A DNA stretch of 64,000 nucleotides from Paenibacillus woosongensis (GCF_030122845.1 NZ_CP126084.1:1054001-1118000); one strand, 5' to 3'; positions 41,230 to 50,876 are shown, counted from the first letter of the stretch. The notes: a model not told the origin generated them from the sequence alone. A program made the numbers and translations.

Positions 41230-41709
41230 ATGTTTGGCGAACTTCAACCGTTAGCATCGGAAGAGACACCTTACTTCTATTCAGCGATCGCGACTCAAAG
41301 CAAGGAACTCAGCTATATCGGTCATTTGCGAGGAGATTTCGGCACTGATGACGATCAGTTTTGGATGTCATGGTCGGATCATGCCGGGGAACGGAGGACG
41401 CTTGCCTTTCGCCAGGAACTGGCGGCACTTGTGCAACATTTGCAATGGCAAGGACTTTTGCTCAATTTGAATGAGATGCGAGCCTATTGCAGGCGGCACC
41501 CGGAAGCACGTATCCCCGGCGCACGGCATTCCGATGTTTGTGGTTTCTGTTTACAAACCACTCACTATCGCTATTATATTCGCTGCTTCCCTCATCCTGG
41601 CGATTACAGCTTCTATATCTACTGCTACCGCAAGAATCACTTGCTTGGCCGATCTGTTCAGCAGAACCAGAACGGCACGGTAAGCCGTGTCAAGGAGGAT
41701 ATATCATGA
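41230..41709 (+). CDS. Hypothetical ICE protein
   Basis: This is a 159-residue soluble protein, not recognised. It has a mixed alpha/beta look, a His/Cys/Tyr-rich C-terminal half (DVCGFCLQTTHYRYYIRCF, then FYIYCYRKNH) with four Cys that could bind zinc, and an acidic N-terminal half (GDFGTDDDQFWMSWSD). ACGGAGG before ATG 41230 sets the start, and the earlier GTG is unsupported. It overlaps the next gene by ATGA. It stands directly before the HTH and methylase-helicase genes, so it probably belongs to the DNA-processing block. Confidence 0.65.
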   Translation: MFGELQPLASEETPYFYSAIATQSKELSYIGHLRGDFGTDDDQFWMSWSDHAGERRTLAFRQELAALVQHLQWQGLLLNLNEMRAYCRRHPEARIPGARHSDVCGFCLQTTHYRYYIRCFPHPGDYSFYIYCYRKNHLLGRSVQQNQNGTVSRVKEDIS

Positions 41710-41972
41710 ATGATCTGGCACGCTACAAGCTGATCGCGGCAGCAGCCGTACCGCCTGCTGCAAAGCTGTTGTACGGCTATTTGCTGGATAGTACGGGCGG
41801 GAGACACAAGTCGGTCTACCTGTCCAGTACAAAAATGGCAATCGACGTAGGTTTTTCTCCTTCGACGGTTCGTAGAAACTTGCACCGTTTGCAGAGTAAG
41901 GGTTTGATTCGGATCATCGCCCGCTATTCGGAGGAGGGGATTCAACTGGCCAATCAGATTACGATCTTATGA
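41706..41972 (+). CDS. Small winged-helix DNA-binding protein
   Basis: This is an 88-residue helix-turn-helix protein (PAAKLLYGYLLDST, then YLSSTKMAIDVGFSPSTVRR as the HTH, and LHRLQSKGLIRIIARYSEEG as the wing). The pattern matches replication-initiator-like or Rep-type helix-turn-helix domains that other Firmicute elements carry as small proteins. AAGGAGG precedes ATG 41706, which overlaps the previous stop. It could regulate the DNA-processing genes downstream, or be a remnant of a larger replication protein. Its target is unknown. Confidence 0.75.
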   Translation: MNDLARYKLIAAAAVPPAAKLLYGYLLDSTGGRHKSVYLSSTKMAIDVGFSPSTVRRNLHRLQSKGLIRIIARYSEEGIQLANQITIL

Positions 41973-41988
41973 AAGGAGAAAGGTACCA

Positions 41989-44900
41989 TTGACCGCGAAA
42001 ATACAGCATATCGTTGATTTGTCCGTTCATGCCGCCCGCATGGTTGTGGAACATCCCGACCATTGGGCGGATTTTTTGTCGACAGCGGCGTGGAACTACA
42101 AGTATCCGTTTCAAGATCAGTTATTGATCTATGCACAGCGGCCCGATGCTACTGCTTGCGCATCCATCGACGTCTGGAACAAGCGGCTCAACCGTTGGGT
42201 CAAACGCGGGGCGAAAGGTATCGCACTTATCGAAGACCGGGGCAACCATTTTGGGTTACGGCATGTGTTTGATATCTCGGACACGCAAAGCCGAGATCCT
42301 CGACCGGTCTCGCTTTGGCGCATGGAGCCGGGCGATATAGCGGTCGTTACGGAAACGTTGAACAATGCGTTTGGCGAGCAGGAACCGGATGCGGCATGGC
42401 CGAATGCGCTGCTGAGCGCAGCCCGGAACGCGGTGGATGACAACAGTTCGGATTATGTGGATTTGCTTGTTCGAGAGCTTGAGGGCAGTCTGCTTGAAGA
42501 ACTGGAACGCCAACCTGTGGAAGTGCTATTCCGTCAGATTGCGTATCATTCCGTTGCCTATATGGCACTAACCCGCTGTGGTATGAACGCCTCTCACTAT
42601 ATTGGACGGGAGGACCTTTCAGGCATCGGGAATTTCAATACACTGCCCGCTCTTTCGCAGCTTGGAGCAGCGATCAGCGATATCGCGGAGATGATGCTGC
42701 GGGAAATCGAATCGACGATACGGGTGCAGCGGCGTGTAGAACGTCAGACTTCACAGGCTAGAGACGTTCGCACCGTTGCAAGAGAAACGGCCTTGACACA
42801 AAATGAAGCTAAACGATTGCCAGAAAGGACGGATGAACATGGAAGTGACTTACACCCGTCAAGGGGACTATCTGCTGCCCGACCTGACACTGACCGAGGA
42901 TCATCAACTGATCGGCAAGTATGGGATGTTGCGCAAAAACTACCTGAAAACCGAGAAGAAAGGCACATACGCCAGCCTGCTGCTCTCGGGCGAACTGCAC
43001 CAGCATCTGACGGAAATCGACCGGTCGGCGCGGACGCAGCTCGAACAGTCGATGAACGAACTGCTCCGTCTGCACCCGGCCCCGGACAAAGCGAGCGATC
43101 CGCTGGGCTGGACGGGTTACATGAACAGCCTGAAGCAACAGGTGGAGGAGACCATTCTGACGGAACTGATTTACAACTAAAATGGTATGATCGAAAAACG
43201 GAAGATCGGAGTCTTCCGTTTTTTCATGACCATCATGCCATCAACGATCTACTGCGCACCGCTCCTTTACTGAAAAGCAAGTCGGAAATCGAGGCTTTCT
43301 TCGCCGCACATGAAAATGAAGGGGAGCGGGCGTTGTATGTGCGTAGCCTGTTTGCGCCGGGTCAGTCCGAGCTTACGCTGGACGAAGACCTTCTCATCGG
43401 GTATGAACCGTATCGCAATGTGCTCCATCTTTGGACGGGTCCGGCAACCGAACCAACCGCACAAAGTTTTTATGATTGGGAAGTGATCGTCGGCCATATC
43501 AACAGTATGATAGTACTTAACGAATTTGACCCGGCACGAAAGACGGAGCCATCGGTTCAGCAGCAAACCTTATTTATGGAACAGGCGGAGGCGGATACAG
43601 CCTCCGCTTTTGTCTGGCCGCAGGCGGTGATCGATGCGATTCTCCAACAAGGAAGCGGCTTTGCCAACAGTAAATATCGCATTGCTCTCCATTTTCAGCA
43701 ATCGTTATCGGAGAAAGAAAACGCCGAATTTTTGAAACGGGAATATGGCACGGGCGGGCGCGCCCCTGTACTGATCGGCACGGATATTTATGAGCACCAT
43801 GATAGCAAAGGCATCACGTTGACCCGACGTTCAATGACGGATCAAGAGCAAAAGCTGGTGTTGCCTTGGATGAAGGTACAGAAGCGGATCGGCGAGTTGC
43901 TGGCGGCGGGACGTTATCTGAATCGTTTGGAAACGGAACGACTTCCTGCATTTGCCGAGCAACAGGAGGAGCGCCGCAGGCAGATGGCCGAAGAAGCGTC
44001 TGCTCGCGAACGGTTGGAACAAGAACAGCCGTCCTCCTCACAGCAGTCGGAGACGATGGAGCGGAAGCAGGCGCGTTATGCCTATTCGCCCGGCGATACG
44101 GTCTTTTTTGGCGCGGACGAATATGAGATTTTGCTGGTGGAAAACGGTAACGTGATGTTGCGGGATGTTCATTTTCCGCTTTTTACCAAGGAACTGGAAC
44201 GCCGAGATTTTGAACGCATCCTGTGTGAAAATCCGCTTAATGATCATCTGCTAACTGATGAACAAGGAGTGGAAACCGAAGCGGAGGAACATGCCGGAAA
44301 AGAAATAGAGCCGGAGCTTTCGGATGGAGATGAGCCGAAGTCTGCCTCGGCATCCCTTCAGTTAACCGAACAAGTATCGGATGAGGCGCATAATGAGGAA
44401 GCACCCTCTGCTCCTTCCGCTGTCGAGGATGTACGGTCTGTTGCACCGCAAACGACTGCGGTGAATTACCGTATCACCGATGACCAGTTAGGGCATGGCG
44501 GAGCCAAGGTTAAGTATGGTTTTAATGTAGCCGCGATTCGCTTGCTCAAACAATTGGAGCTAGAAGGCCGCCAGGCAACTGCGGATGAACAGGTCGTTCT
44601 CGCCCGCTATGTCGGATGGGGCGGAATCCCACAAGTATTTGACGAAGCGAACGCGCAATGGACGGCCGAATATGCCGAACTGCAATCGTTGCTGGAACCG
44701 GATGAGTATGCGTCCGCTCGCGCATCAACGCTGAACGCTCACTATACGTCTCCAGTTGTCATTAAAGCAATCTATGGTTGTCTGGAAAGGATGGGCTTTC
44801 GCAACGGCAATATTTTAGAGCCGTCCTGCGGGATCGGCAATTTCTTCGGGTTAGTTCCGGAGTCGTTTCAAGACTCGCAGCTATTTGGTGTAGAACTGGA

Positions 44901-47900
44901 CAGCATCACAGGTCGCATCGCCAAGCAGCTTTACCCGCAGGCGACGATTGCGATCAGCGGGTATGAGGAAACCGCTTTGCCGGACAGTTTTTTTGATTTG
45001 GCCATAGGGAATGTTCCTTTCGGCGGGTATGGTGTGGCGGATACACGCTATGACAAGCACAAGTTTCTCATTCACGATTATTTCTTTGCGAAAACATTGG
45101 ACAAAGTGCGTCCGGGCGGCATTATTGCCTTTATTACGTCCAAAGGAACGATGGATAAACAGAACCCGGCTGTCCGCAAGTATATTGCGGAACGGGCAGA
45201 ATTGCTGGGCGCGGTTCGTTTGCCGAACAACGCTTTTCAGTCCAACGCCGGAACGGAAGTGACGGCGGATATTTTGTTTCTGCAGAAGCGCGACCGAATG
45301 GTGACTGTCACCGAACAAAGTGTGGAATGGATTGGCTTGGCAGAGACAGCCGAAGGCGTGCCGATCAATGCGTACTTTGCTGCGCATCCTGACATGGTGC
45401 TTGGGACGATGGCGTTTGATGACCGGATGTATGGCAATAGACAGGAGACGACTTGCAACCCGTACCCGGATGCTAATTTAAGCGAACTGCTGGGAGAAGC
45501 ACTGACCAATATCCATGCCGATTGGGTGGAGTTTGAGAGGGAAGTAATGCCGGATGAAGAAGACACGTCCCTCCCGGCCGATCCGACCGTGCGCAATTTC
45601 AGTTATACCCTTGTGGACGGCCAACTGTATTACCGCGAAAACAGCCGGATGCACCGAGTGGACACGTCGGCCACGGCCGCCGGGCGAATCAAAGGTATGA
45701 TCCGATTGCGGGATACGGTGCGCGAACTGATCGAATACCAGACGGAAGATTATAGCGACGAAGAGATCCGGGAACAGCAGCGGAAATTGAATGCGCAGTA
45801 TGATCGTTTTACCGCCCAATACGGTCTGATCAACAGCCGCGCCAACAGCCTGGCATTCGCCGACGATAGCGCCTATTTTTTACTTTGTTCATTGGAAGTG
45901 CTCGACGAGGAAGGGAAGCTGCTACGCAAAGCCGATATGTTCACGAAGCGTACGATTCGGCAGCGCACGACCGTTCGGCATGTGGAAACGGCAGAGGAAG
46001 CGCTGGGCGTCTCCATTGGAGAAAAAGCACGTGTCGATCTCCCCTATATGCAAGAATTGACCGGCATGACAACGGAACAGCTTGTTCAGGAGTTGCGCGG
46101 CGTGATCTTCCCCAACCCGGAAAGACTGGATGAGAAAGGACAGCCGGTTTTTGAAACGGCGGACGCTTATTTGTCTGGCAACGTTCGTGACAAACTTCTG
46201 ATTGCACGGCGTGCCGCCGAAGTGGATGCAGAGCGGTATGGCGAAAATGTCAAAGCATTAGAAGCGGTGCAGCCGAAAGATTTGGATGCTTCCGAGATTG
46301 ATGTGCGGTTAGGAGCGACGTGGCTTCCTCCGGAAGTGATCCGGGAGTTTATATTCGAACTGGTGGACACGCCATACATGTTCCGGCAGTCTATCGACGT
46401 CTTGTATTCCGAATATACAGCTGCCTGGAATGTCCGAGGGAAAAGCAATGACCGCAGCAACAACATTAAAGCCAACGTGACCTTCGGAACGAATCGTGTG
46501 AATGCGTATAAGATTTTGGAAGATACCTTAAATTTGCGAGATGTGCGCATTTTCGATACCGTGCTGGAGAATGGCGTGGAAAAGCGCGTTTTGAACAAGC
46601 AAGAGACCGCAATTGCCCAACAAAAGCAGGAGATGCTGAAAGAAGCGTTCCGCGATTGGATTTGGAAAGACCCGCAGAGGCGGGAACGATTAACGCGTTT
46701 GTACAATGATCGTTTCAATGCGATCCGCCCGCGCGAGTACGATGGCAGTCATATTCGGTTTACGGGAATGAATCCGGAAATCCGGCTGCGCCAACATCAA
46801 GTCAATGCGGTTGCCCGGGCGCTGTATGGAGGCAATTCCCTTTTTGCTCATTGTGTAGGCGCAGGCAAAACGTTTACCATGACCGCTGCGGCCATGGAAA
46901 GCAAGCATCTTGGCTTATGCAGCAAAAGCATGTTCGTTGTTCCTAATCATTTGACGGAGCAGTGGGCAGCGGAGTTTTTGCAGCTCTATCCATCGGCCAA
47001 TATTCTGGTAGCGACCAAGAAGGACTTTGAAACAAAGAACCGGAAGAAGTTTTGCGCGCGGATTGCCACCGGCGACTATGACGCGATCATCATCGGACAT
47101 TCGCAGTTTGAGAAAATTCCCATATCGATGGAGCGCCAACGTCAACAACTGGAGGAACAAATTTACGAGATCACAAGCGGCATTCGCGAGCTGAAGGAGG
47201 CCAAGGGCGAACGGTACGCGATCAAGCAACTGGAGAAGACGAGGAAGACGCTGCAAACCAAGCTGGCAAAGCTGAACGATACCAGCCGCAAGGATGATGT
47301 GGTCACCTTCGAGGAGCTGGGAGTGGATCGGCTATTCGTGGACGAGGCCGATTCGTTCAAAAACCTGTTTCTTTACACGAAAATGCGCAATGTGGCCGGA
47401 CTGTCGCAAACCGAAGCGCAGAAGTCGTCGGACATGTTTGCCAAATGCCGCTATCTGGACGAACTGACCGGAGGCCGGGGTATCATCTTTGCGACGGGTA
47501 CGCCGATCTCCAATTCCATTACGGAAATGTATACGATGCAGCGCTACTTGCAATATGAGCGGCTGCGAAAGCAAGGATTGCAACATTTTGATTCCTGGGC
47601 TTCGACGTTTGGCGAGACGGTCACGGCGATTGAACTGGCACCGGAAGGAACGGGCTATCGGGCGAAAACCCGGTTTGCCCGTTTTTACAATTTGCCGGAA
47701 CTGATGAATATGTTCAAGGAAGTGGCTGACATCCAGACGGCGGACATGCTCCAGCTTCCCGTACCGAAAGCCCATTTCCACAATGTTGCCGTGCCGCCAA
47801 GCGACTTCCAGCGGGAAATGGTCGCGGATCTCGCCCACCGTGCTGAGCGGGTGCGAGCCAAGGAAGTAGAGCCGCACGAAGACAATATGCTCAAGATTAC

Positions 47901-49272
47901 GAATGATGGGCGTAAGCTGGCACTGGATCAACGGCTGGCCAATCCGATGTTGCCCGATGACGAAGGCAGTAAAGTGAGCGTTTGTGCGGACAATGTGTTT
48001 CGGCTATGGAAGGAACACGAGGAAAAGCGGCTAGCCCAACTGGTGTTTTGCGATCTATCCATCCCAAAGCAAGACGGAACGTTCAATGTGTATGACGAAC
48101 TGCGACGCAAGCTGACAGAGAAAGGGGTGCCTACCGAGGAGATTGCGTACATTCACGATGCCAACACCGAGGTGAAGAAAAAGGAACTGTTCGCCAAGGT
48201 GCGGACTGGCCAGATTCGTATACTGCTCGGATCGACATTTAAAATGGGGGCGGGCACCAATGTGCAAACGAAGCTGATTGCGCTTCATGATCTCGATTGC
48301 CCTTGGCGCCCGCGCGACCTGGAGCAGCGAAGCGGACGCATTATCCGGCAAGGCAATGAGAATAGCGAGGTACACATTTTTCGGTATGTGACGGAGAACA
48401 CGTTCGACGCTTATTTGTATCAGACGCTGGAGAATAAACAGCGCTTTATCTCGCAAATCATGACCAGTAAATCGCCGGTACGTTCTGCCGAGGATATCGA
48501 TGAAGCAGCCCTTTCTTATGCCGAAGTCAAGGCGCTGGCAACCGGTAATCCGTATATCAAAGAGAAGATGGACCTGGATATCCAGGTTTCCAAGCTTAAG
48601 CTGCTCAAGGCTAATCACTTGAGCCAACGCTACGCATTGGAGGATCGGTTGCTGAAAGTATTGCCGCAACAAGTCAAATCTACTATAGATCGAATTGCCG
48701 GATATGAACAGGATGTCGCTCTATATCTGCGTTCCAAATCGGCTGTGCCGGAGGGAACGGATGAATCCAAGTTCCCAGGTATGGTCATTAAGGATTTTAC
48801 CTACACGGAGAGAGCGGCAGCAGGCGCGGCCTTGCTGGAGGCGTGCAAGGGAATGACTTCATCCGAGCCGCAGGAGGCGGGCAGTTATCTCGGTTTTTCC
48901 CTATGGTTATCCTTTGACAGCTTCCATAAAGAATACAAGGCGACCCTGCGCGGCGCATTGGACCATACCATCTCGCTAGGGATGGATGCAGGCGGCAACA
49001 TCACCCGGTTGAACAATATGTTGGCGGATTTGCCAGCCAAACTGGAACATAGCCGCCAGCAACTCTCCACGCTGCTCCAGCAGATGGAAACAGCGAAGGA
49101 ACAAGTCGAAGCTCCTTTCGAGAAAGAACAGGAGCTGCTAACGAAATCGGCGCGACTCGCGGAACTGAATGCCCTGCTTAATATGGATAAGCGGGAGAAT
49201 GAAGCCGTGGACAGCGTTCCGGACGAAGAACCGGAAGCGCCCGAACGGCGAGTGGTGGGCCGTGGGCGATAA
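41989..49272 (+). CDS. Giant DNA methylase-helicase fusion
   Basis: This is a 2427-residue protein common to large Firmicute conjugative elements. An ArdC-like N-terminal domain (YKYPFQDQLLIYAQRPDA) occupies about residues 1-150. A low-complexity stretch at about 280-400 is the overlap with tnpV. An N6-adenine methylase-like domain follows, with ILEPSCGIGNFFG (about residue 942) and AIGNVPFGGYG (about 1005). NVPF replaces the usual NPPY, so activity is not assured. An SNF2/DEAD helicase has Walker A CVGAGKTF (about 1620), DEAD-like VDEADSF (about 1783) and motif VI QRSGRIIRQGN (about 2110). It may protect or process the entering DNA. TTG 41989 follows AAAGGAGAAAGG. Confidence 0.9.
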   Translation: MTAKIQHIVDLSVHAARMVVEHPDHWADFLSTAAWNYKYPFQDQLLIYAQRPDATACASIDVWNKRLNRWVKRGAKGIALIEDRGNHFGLRHVFDISDTQSRDPRPVSLWRMEPGDIAVVTETLNNAFGEQEPDAAWPNALLSAARNAVDDNSSDYVDLLVRELEGSLLEELERQPVEVLFRQIAYHSVAYMALTRCGMNASHYIGREDLSGIGNFNTLPALSQLGAAISDIAEMMLREIESTIRVQRRVERQTSQARDVRTVARETALTQNEAKRLPERTDEHGSDLHPSRGLSAARPDTDRGSSTDRQVWDVAQKLPENREERHIRQPAALGRTAPASDGNRPVGADAARTVDERTAPSAPGPGQSERSAGLDGLHEQPEATGGGDHSDGTDLQLKWYDRKTEDRSLPFFHDHHAINDLLRTAPLLKSKSEIEAFFAAHENEGERALYVRSLFAPGQSELTLDEDLLIGYEPYRNVLHLWTGPATEPTAQSFYDWEVIVGHINSMIVLNEFDPARKTEPSVQQQTLFMEQAEADTASAFVWPQAVIDAILQQGSGFANSKYRIALHFQQSLSEKENAEFLKREYGTGGRAPVLIGTDIYEHHDSKGITLTRRSMTDQEQKLVLPWMKVQKRIGELLAAGRYLNRLETERLPAFAEQQEERRRQMAEEASARERLEQEQPSSSQQSETMERKQARYAYSPGDTVFFGADEYEILLVENGNVMLRDVHFPLFTKELERRDFERILCENPLNDHLLTDEQGVETEAEEHAGKEIEPELSDGDEPKSASASLQLTEQVSDEAHNEEAPSAPSAVEDVRSVAPQTTAVNYRITDDQLGHGGAKVKYGFNVAAIRLLKQLELEGRQATADEQVVLARYVGWGGIPQVFDEANAQWTAEYAELQSLLEPDEYASARASTLNAHYTSPVVIKAIYGCLERMGFRNGNILEPSCGIGNFFGLVPESFQDSQLFGVELDSITGRIAKQLYPQATIAISGYEETALPDSFFDLAIGNVPFGGYGVADTRYDKHKFLIHDYFFAKTLDKVRPGGIIAFITSKGTMDKQNPAVRKYIAERAELLGAVRLPNNAFQSNAGTEVTADILFLQKRDRMVTVTEQSVEWIGLAETAEGVPINAYFAAHPDMVLGTMAFDDRMYGNRQETTCNPYPDANLSELLGEALTNIHADWVEFEREVMPDEEDTSLPADPTVRNFSYTLVDGQLYYRENSRMHRVDTSATAAGRIKGMIRLRDTVRELIEYQTEDYSDEEIREQQRKLNAQYDRFTAQYGLINSRANSLAFADDSAYFLLCSLEVLDEEGKLLRKADMFTKRTIRQRTTVRHVETAEEALGVSIGEKARVDLPYMQELTGMTTEQLVQELRGVIFPNPERLDEKGQPVFETADAYLSGNVRDKLLIARRAAEVDAERYGENVKALEAVQPKDLDASEIDVRLGATWLPPEVIREFIFELVDTPYMFRQSIDVLYSEYTAAWNVRGKSNDRSNNIKANVTFGTNRVNAYKILEDTLNLRDVRIFDTVLENGVEKRVLNKQETAIAQQKQEMLKEAFRDWIWKDPQRRERLTRLYNDRFNAIRPREYDGSHIRFTGMNPEIRLRQHQVNAVARALYGGNSLFAHCVGAGKTFTMTAAAMESKHLGLCSKSMFVVPNHLTEQWAAEFLQLYPSANILVATKKDFETKNRKKFCARIATGDYDAIIIGHSQFEKIPISMERQRQQLEEQIYEITSGIRELKEAKGERYAIKQLEKTRKTLQTKLAKLNDTSRKDDVVTFEELGVDRLFVDEADSFKNLFLYTKMRNVAGLSQTEAQKSSDMFAKCRYLDELTGGRGIIFATGTPISNSITEMYTMQRYLQYERLRKQGLQHFDSWASTFGETVTAIELAPEGTGYRAKTRFARFYNLPELMNMFKEVADIQTADMLQLPVPKAHFHNVAVPPSDFQREMVADLAHRAERVRAKEVEPHEDNMLKITNDGRKLALDQRLANPMLPDDEGSKVSVCADNVFRLWKEHEEKRLAQLVFCDLSIPKQDGTFNVYDELRRKLTEKGVPTEEIAYIHDANTEVKKKELFAKVRTGQIRILLGSTFKMGAGTNVQTKLIALHDLDCPWRPRDLEQRSGRIIRQGNENSEVHIFRYVTENTFDAYLYQTLENKQRFISQIMTSKSPVRSAEDIDEAALSYAEVKALATGNPYIKEKMDLDIQVSKLKLLKANHLSQRYALEDRLLKVLPQQVKSTIDRIAGYEQDVALYLRSKSAVPEGTDESKFPGMVIKDFTYTERAAAGAALLEACKGMTSSEPQEAGSYLGFSLWLSFDSFHKEYKATLRGALDHTISLGMDAGGNITRLNNMLADLPAKLEHSRQQLSTLLQQMETAKEQVEAPFEKEQELLTKSARLAELNALLNMDKRENEAVDSVPDEEPEAPERRVVGRGR
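42839..43180 (+). CDS. tnpV: TnpV-like protein nested in the helicase gene
   Basis: This is a 113-residue protein encoded wholly within the methylase-helicase gene, one frame ahead. Its sequence (MEVTYTRQGDYLLPDLTL, then LIGKYGMLRKNYL, ending VEETILTELIYN) fits the TnpV family of conjugative-transposon proteins of unknown role. AAAGGAC lies nine bases before ATG 42839. Codon use in this stretch favours the TnpV frame (CTG, GAC, ACC endings), while the helicase frame there is low-complexity Arg/Asp/Gly/Pro/Ala. A perfect terminator hairpin starts 15 bases after its stop. This is a likely real overlapping gene, not a chance reading. Confidence 0.82.
   Translation: MEVTYTRQGDYLLPDLTLTEDHQLIGKYGMLRKNYLKTEKKGTYASLLLSGELHQHLTEIDRSARTQLEQSMNELLRLHPAPDKASDPLGWTGYMNSLKQQVEETILTELIYN
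43195..43225 (+). terminator. Intrinsic terminator inside the helicase gene, after tnpV
   Basis: AAAACGGAAGA (43195-43205) and TCTTCCGTTTT (43212-43222) form a perfect 11-bp stem with a 6-base loop and a run of six T. Its location is unusual: in the middle of a 7.3-kb gene. It could end a tnpV transcript or cut helicase expression when translation is slow. Confidence 0.85.
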
Positions 49273-49410
49273 CGGCCTGACACCGTCGTTCCTCCCCCTG
49301 AAAGGGAACTTCATGCTGACCATTACGGAGAAGAACATGGTATCGGTGCGAGCATTTCACAGGTCGAAGATCGCTCACTTGTTAAAATTATCAATTTCAT
49401 GACGAATGGG

Positions 49411-49434
49411 ACTCCGGTTTTGGGGTCCTTTTCT
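49411..49434 (+). terminator. Terminator after the methylase-helicase gene
   Basis: GGACTCC (49411-49417) pairs with GGGGTCC (49424-49430) with one G-T pair, then TTTT. The region 49273-49410 holds only a 29-codon frame at 49313 of doubtful value. Confidence 0.6.
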
Positions 49435-49453
49435 CGTTTCCGGAGGAATGAAC

Positions 49454-49738
49454 ATGTTGTATGCCAGCCCAAGCGGCGGATGCTTTTGTCCGATTTTGCC
49501 GCCTTTTGGTTACGGAACCAGCTTGATCAAGGAGGGAGAAACCGTGCCATCGTTGGAGTTGATATCCAAAGAGAAAAACGGATTTGGCGACACGTATGAT
49601 TACATCCGCGACTCAAACGGGGTGACCAGTCAAGTTCATGAAGGCGATTTAGACGCTTTCATGAACAAGAAAGGCGTTACGAAGTTGAAGGAAGGCAGAG
49701 CTTATACGTACCCCAAAAAGAGGGGTAAGGCACGATGA
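49454..49738 (+). CDS. Small hypothetical ICE protein
   Basis: This is a 94-residue soluble protein, not recognised. The N-terminus has two Cys in a Gly/Pro context (PSGGCFCPILPPFGYG); the C-terminal half is charged (NGFGDTYDYIRDSNGVTSQV, ending YTYPKKRGKAR). GGAGGA at 49442-49447 suits ATG 49454 better than ATG 49448. It sits between the helicase terminator and the primase gene. The context suggests a DNA-processing accessory, but nothing in the sequence shows a function. Confidence 0.55.
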   Translation: MLYASPSGGCFCPILPPFGYGTSLIKEGETVPSLELISKEKNGFGDTYDYIRDSNGVTSQVHEGDLDAFMNKKGVTKLKEGRAYTYPKKRGKAR

Positions 49739-49787
49739 ACCATAACCCCATCGGACGCTGCCTGGATTTCCAAAAGGAGCTGCGGCA

Positions 49788-50738
49788 ATGAGCTATGTAA
49801 ACAAGGAACAGATCGAACGTGCCAAAAGACTGGACCTGCTCACATATTTGCAAATGTACGAGCCGGCAGAACTGGTCCGATGCTCCCGCAATGTCTACAC
49901 CACCCGGACACACGACAGCTTGAAAATTTCCAACGGTAAATGGTACTGGTGGTCAAGGGGGATCGGCGGGCGCTCGGCGCTGGACTATTTGATCAAAGTG
50001 CGGGGCATGTCTTTTCCCGATGCGGTGCTGCAAATGGAAGGCGTTCATCCAGGCAGCGCACCTGCATTTTCGCAATCTTTGCAACAACGCTCATCTCCAG
50101 CGCGGTTTGAACTTCCTGAACCGAATCGTACATCGCATCGCGTCATGGCCTATCTCAGCAAACGTGGTATCCATCGCACGTTGATCGACTACTGTCTCGA
50201 AACGGGGCGTTTGTATGAAAGCCGCCGCTATCACAACGCGGTATTCGTCGGTTTCGACCAGCAAGGAACGCCGCGCTATGCGGCGATACGCGGTACGACA
50301 AGCACTCGTTATATGGGGGAAGCCGCTGGCAGCGACAAGCGGTATTCGTTTTCCATTCCGGCCTCGGGAAACTGTACGGAACTGCATCTGTTTGAGAGCG
50401 CTATTGATCTCTTATCCTACTGTACGCTGGAACATCTCGCTGGCCGGGATTGGCGGCAGGCGCATAAGCTGTCGCTGGCCGGAATATACAGGCCCAGGAC
50501 AAATGGGGAGGACTCTACTCCCCCGTCTGCCCTAACGCATTACTTGCAGTGCTTTCCCCAGGTGAATCGACTTGTCCTGCACCTGGACAATGATGAGCCG
50601 GGGCGATTGGCGGCAGCCACGATACAGAGGCTCCTCTCCCCCGCCCTTCTCATATCCGATGAGCCGCCTAAGTTCGGAAAGGATGTAAACAACGATTTGA
50701 TGGAATTCCGAAGAAGACGCGGTGAACCATCCCGATAG
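49788..50738 (+). CDS. TOPRIM-domain DNA primase-like protein
   Basis: This is a 316-residue protein of the ICE primase type (DUF3991 plus TOPRIM). The N-terminal part replaces the CHC2 zinc finger (LVRCSRNVYTTRTHDSLKIS, then WYWWSRGIGGRSALDYLI). TOPRIM acidic residues are in LHLFESAIDLLSY and the DxD-like VLHLDNDEPGRLAA. It would make primers on transferred single-stranded DNA. The zinc ligands are mostly missing, which is common for mobile-element primases. It starts at ATG 49788 with AAAGGAG upstream. Terminator-like sequence follows at 50743. Confidence 0.85.
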   Translation: MSYVNKEQIERAKRLDLLTYLQMYEPAELVRCSRNVYTTRTHDSLKISNGKWYWWSRGIGGRSALDYLIKVRGMSFPDAVLQMEGVHPGSAPAFSQSLQQRSSPARFELPEPNRTSHRVMAYLSKRGIHRTLIDYCLETGRLYESRRYHNAVFVGFDQQGTPRYAAIRGTTSTRYMGEAAGSDKRYSFSIPASGNCTELHLFESAIDLLSYCTLEHLAGRDWRQAHKLSLAGIYRPRTNGEDSTPPSALTHYLQCFPQVNRLVLHLDNDEPGRLAAATIQRLLSPALLISDEPPKFGKDVNNDLMEFRRRRGEPSR

Positions 50739-50742
50739 CGGT

Positions 50743-50770
50743 AGACGCTGAACGGTTGGCGTCTTTTCTT
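50743..50770 (+). terminator. Terminator after the primase gene
   Basis: AGACGC (50743-50748) pairs with GCGTCT (50759-50764), and weaker pairs extend the stem inward. TTTCTTTC follows. Confidence 0.65.
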
Positions 50771-50837
50771 TCTGGGCTACGGAAAATTTTCACAGCATGT
50801 GGATAAGATGTGAATATATGGGGATAAGTGCAGCCGC

Positions 50838-50876
50838 ATTGATTGTATAGCATGTAATAGGTATAATAAAATCAAT
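50838..50876 (+). promoter_or_regulatory. Promoter and possible operator of the toxin-antitoxin operon
   Basis: TTGATT (50839-50844) and TATAAT (50862-50867) are 17 bp apart, the best promoter in the ICE. The inverted repeat ATTGATT (50838-50844) and AATCAAT (50870-50876) brackets it, as expected for autoregulation by the antitoxin. Confidence 0.75.

Noticed and set aside
42793-42798. TTGACA before tnpV as a promoter
   Set aside because: No -10 box at 16-18 bp follows it, so a dedicated tnpV promoter is not supported from sequence.
43267-43566. Frameshift or insertion that splits the helicase gene after tnpV
   Set aside because: The helicase frame is continuous from 41989 to 49272 and resumes normal protein composition directly after the terminator, so the gene is intact.
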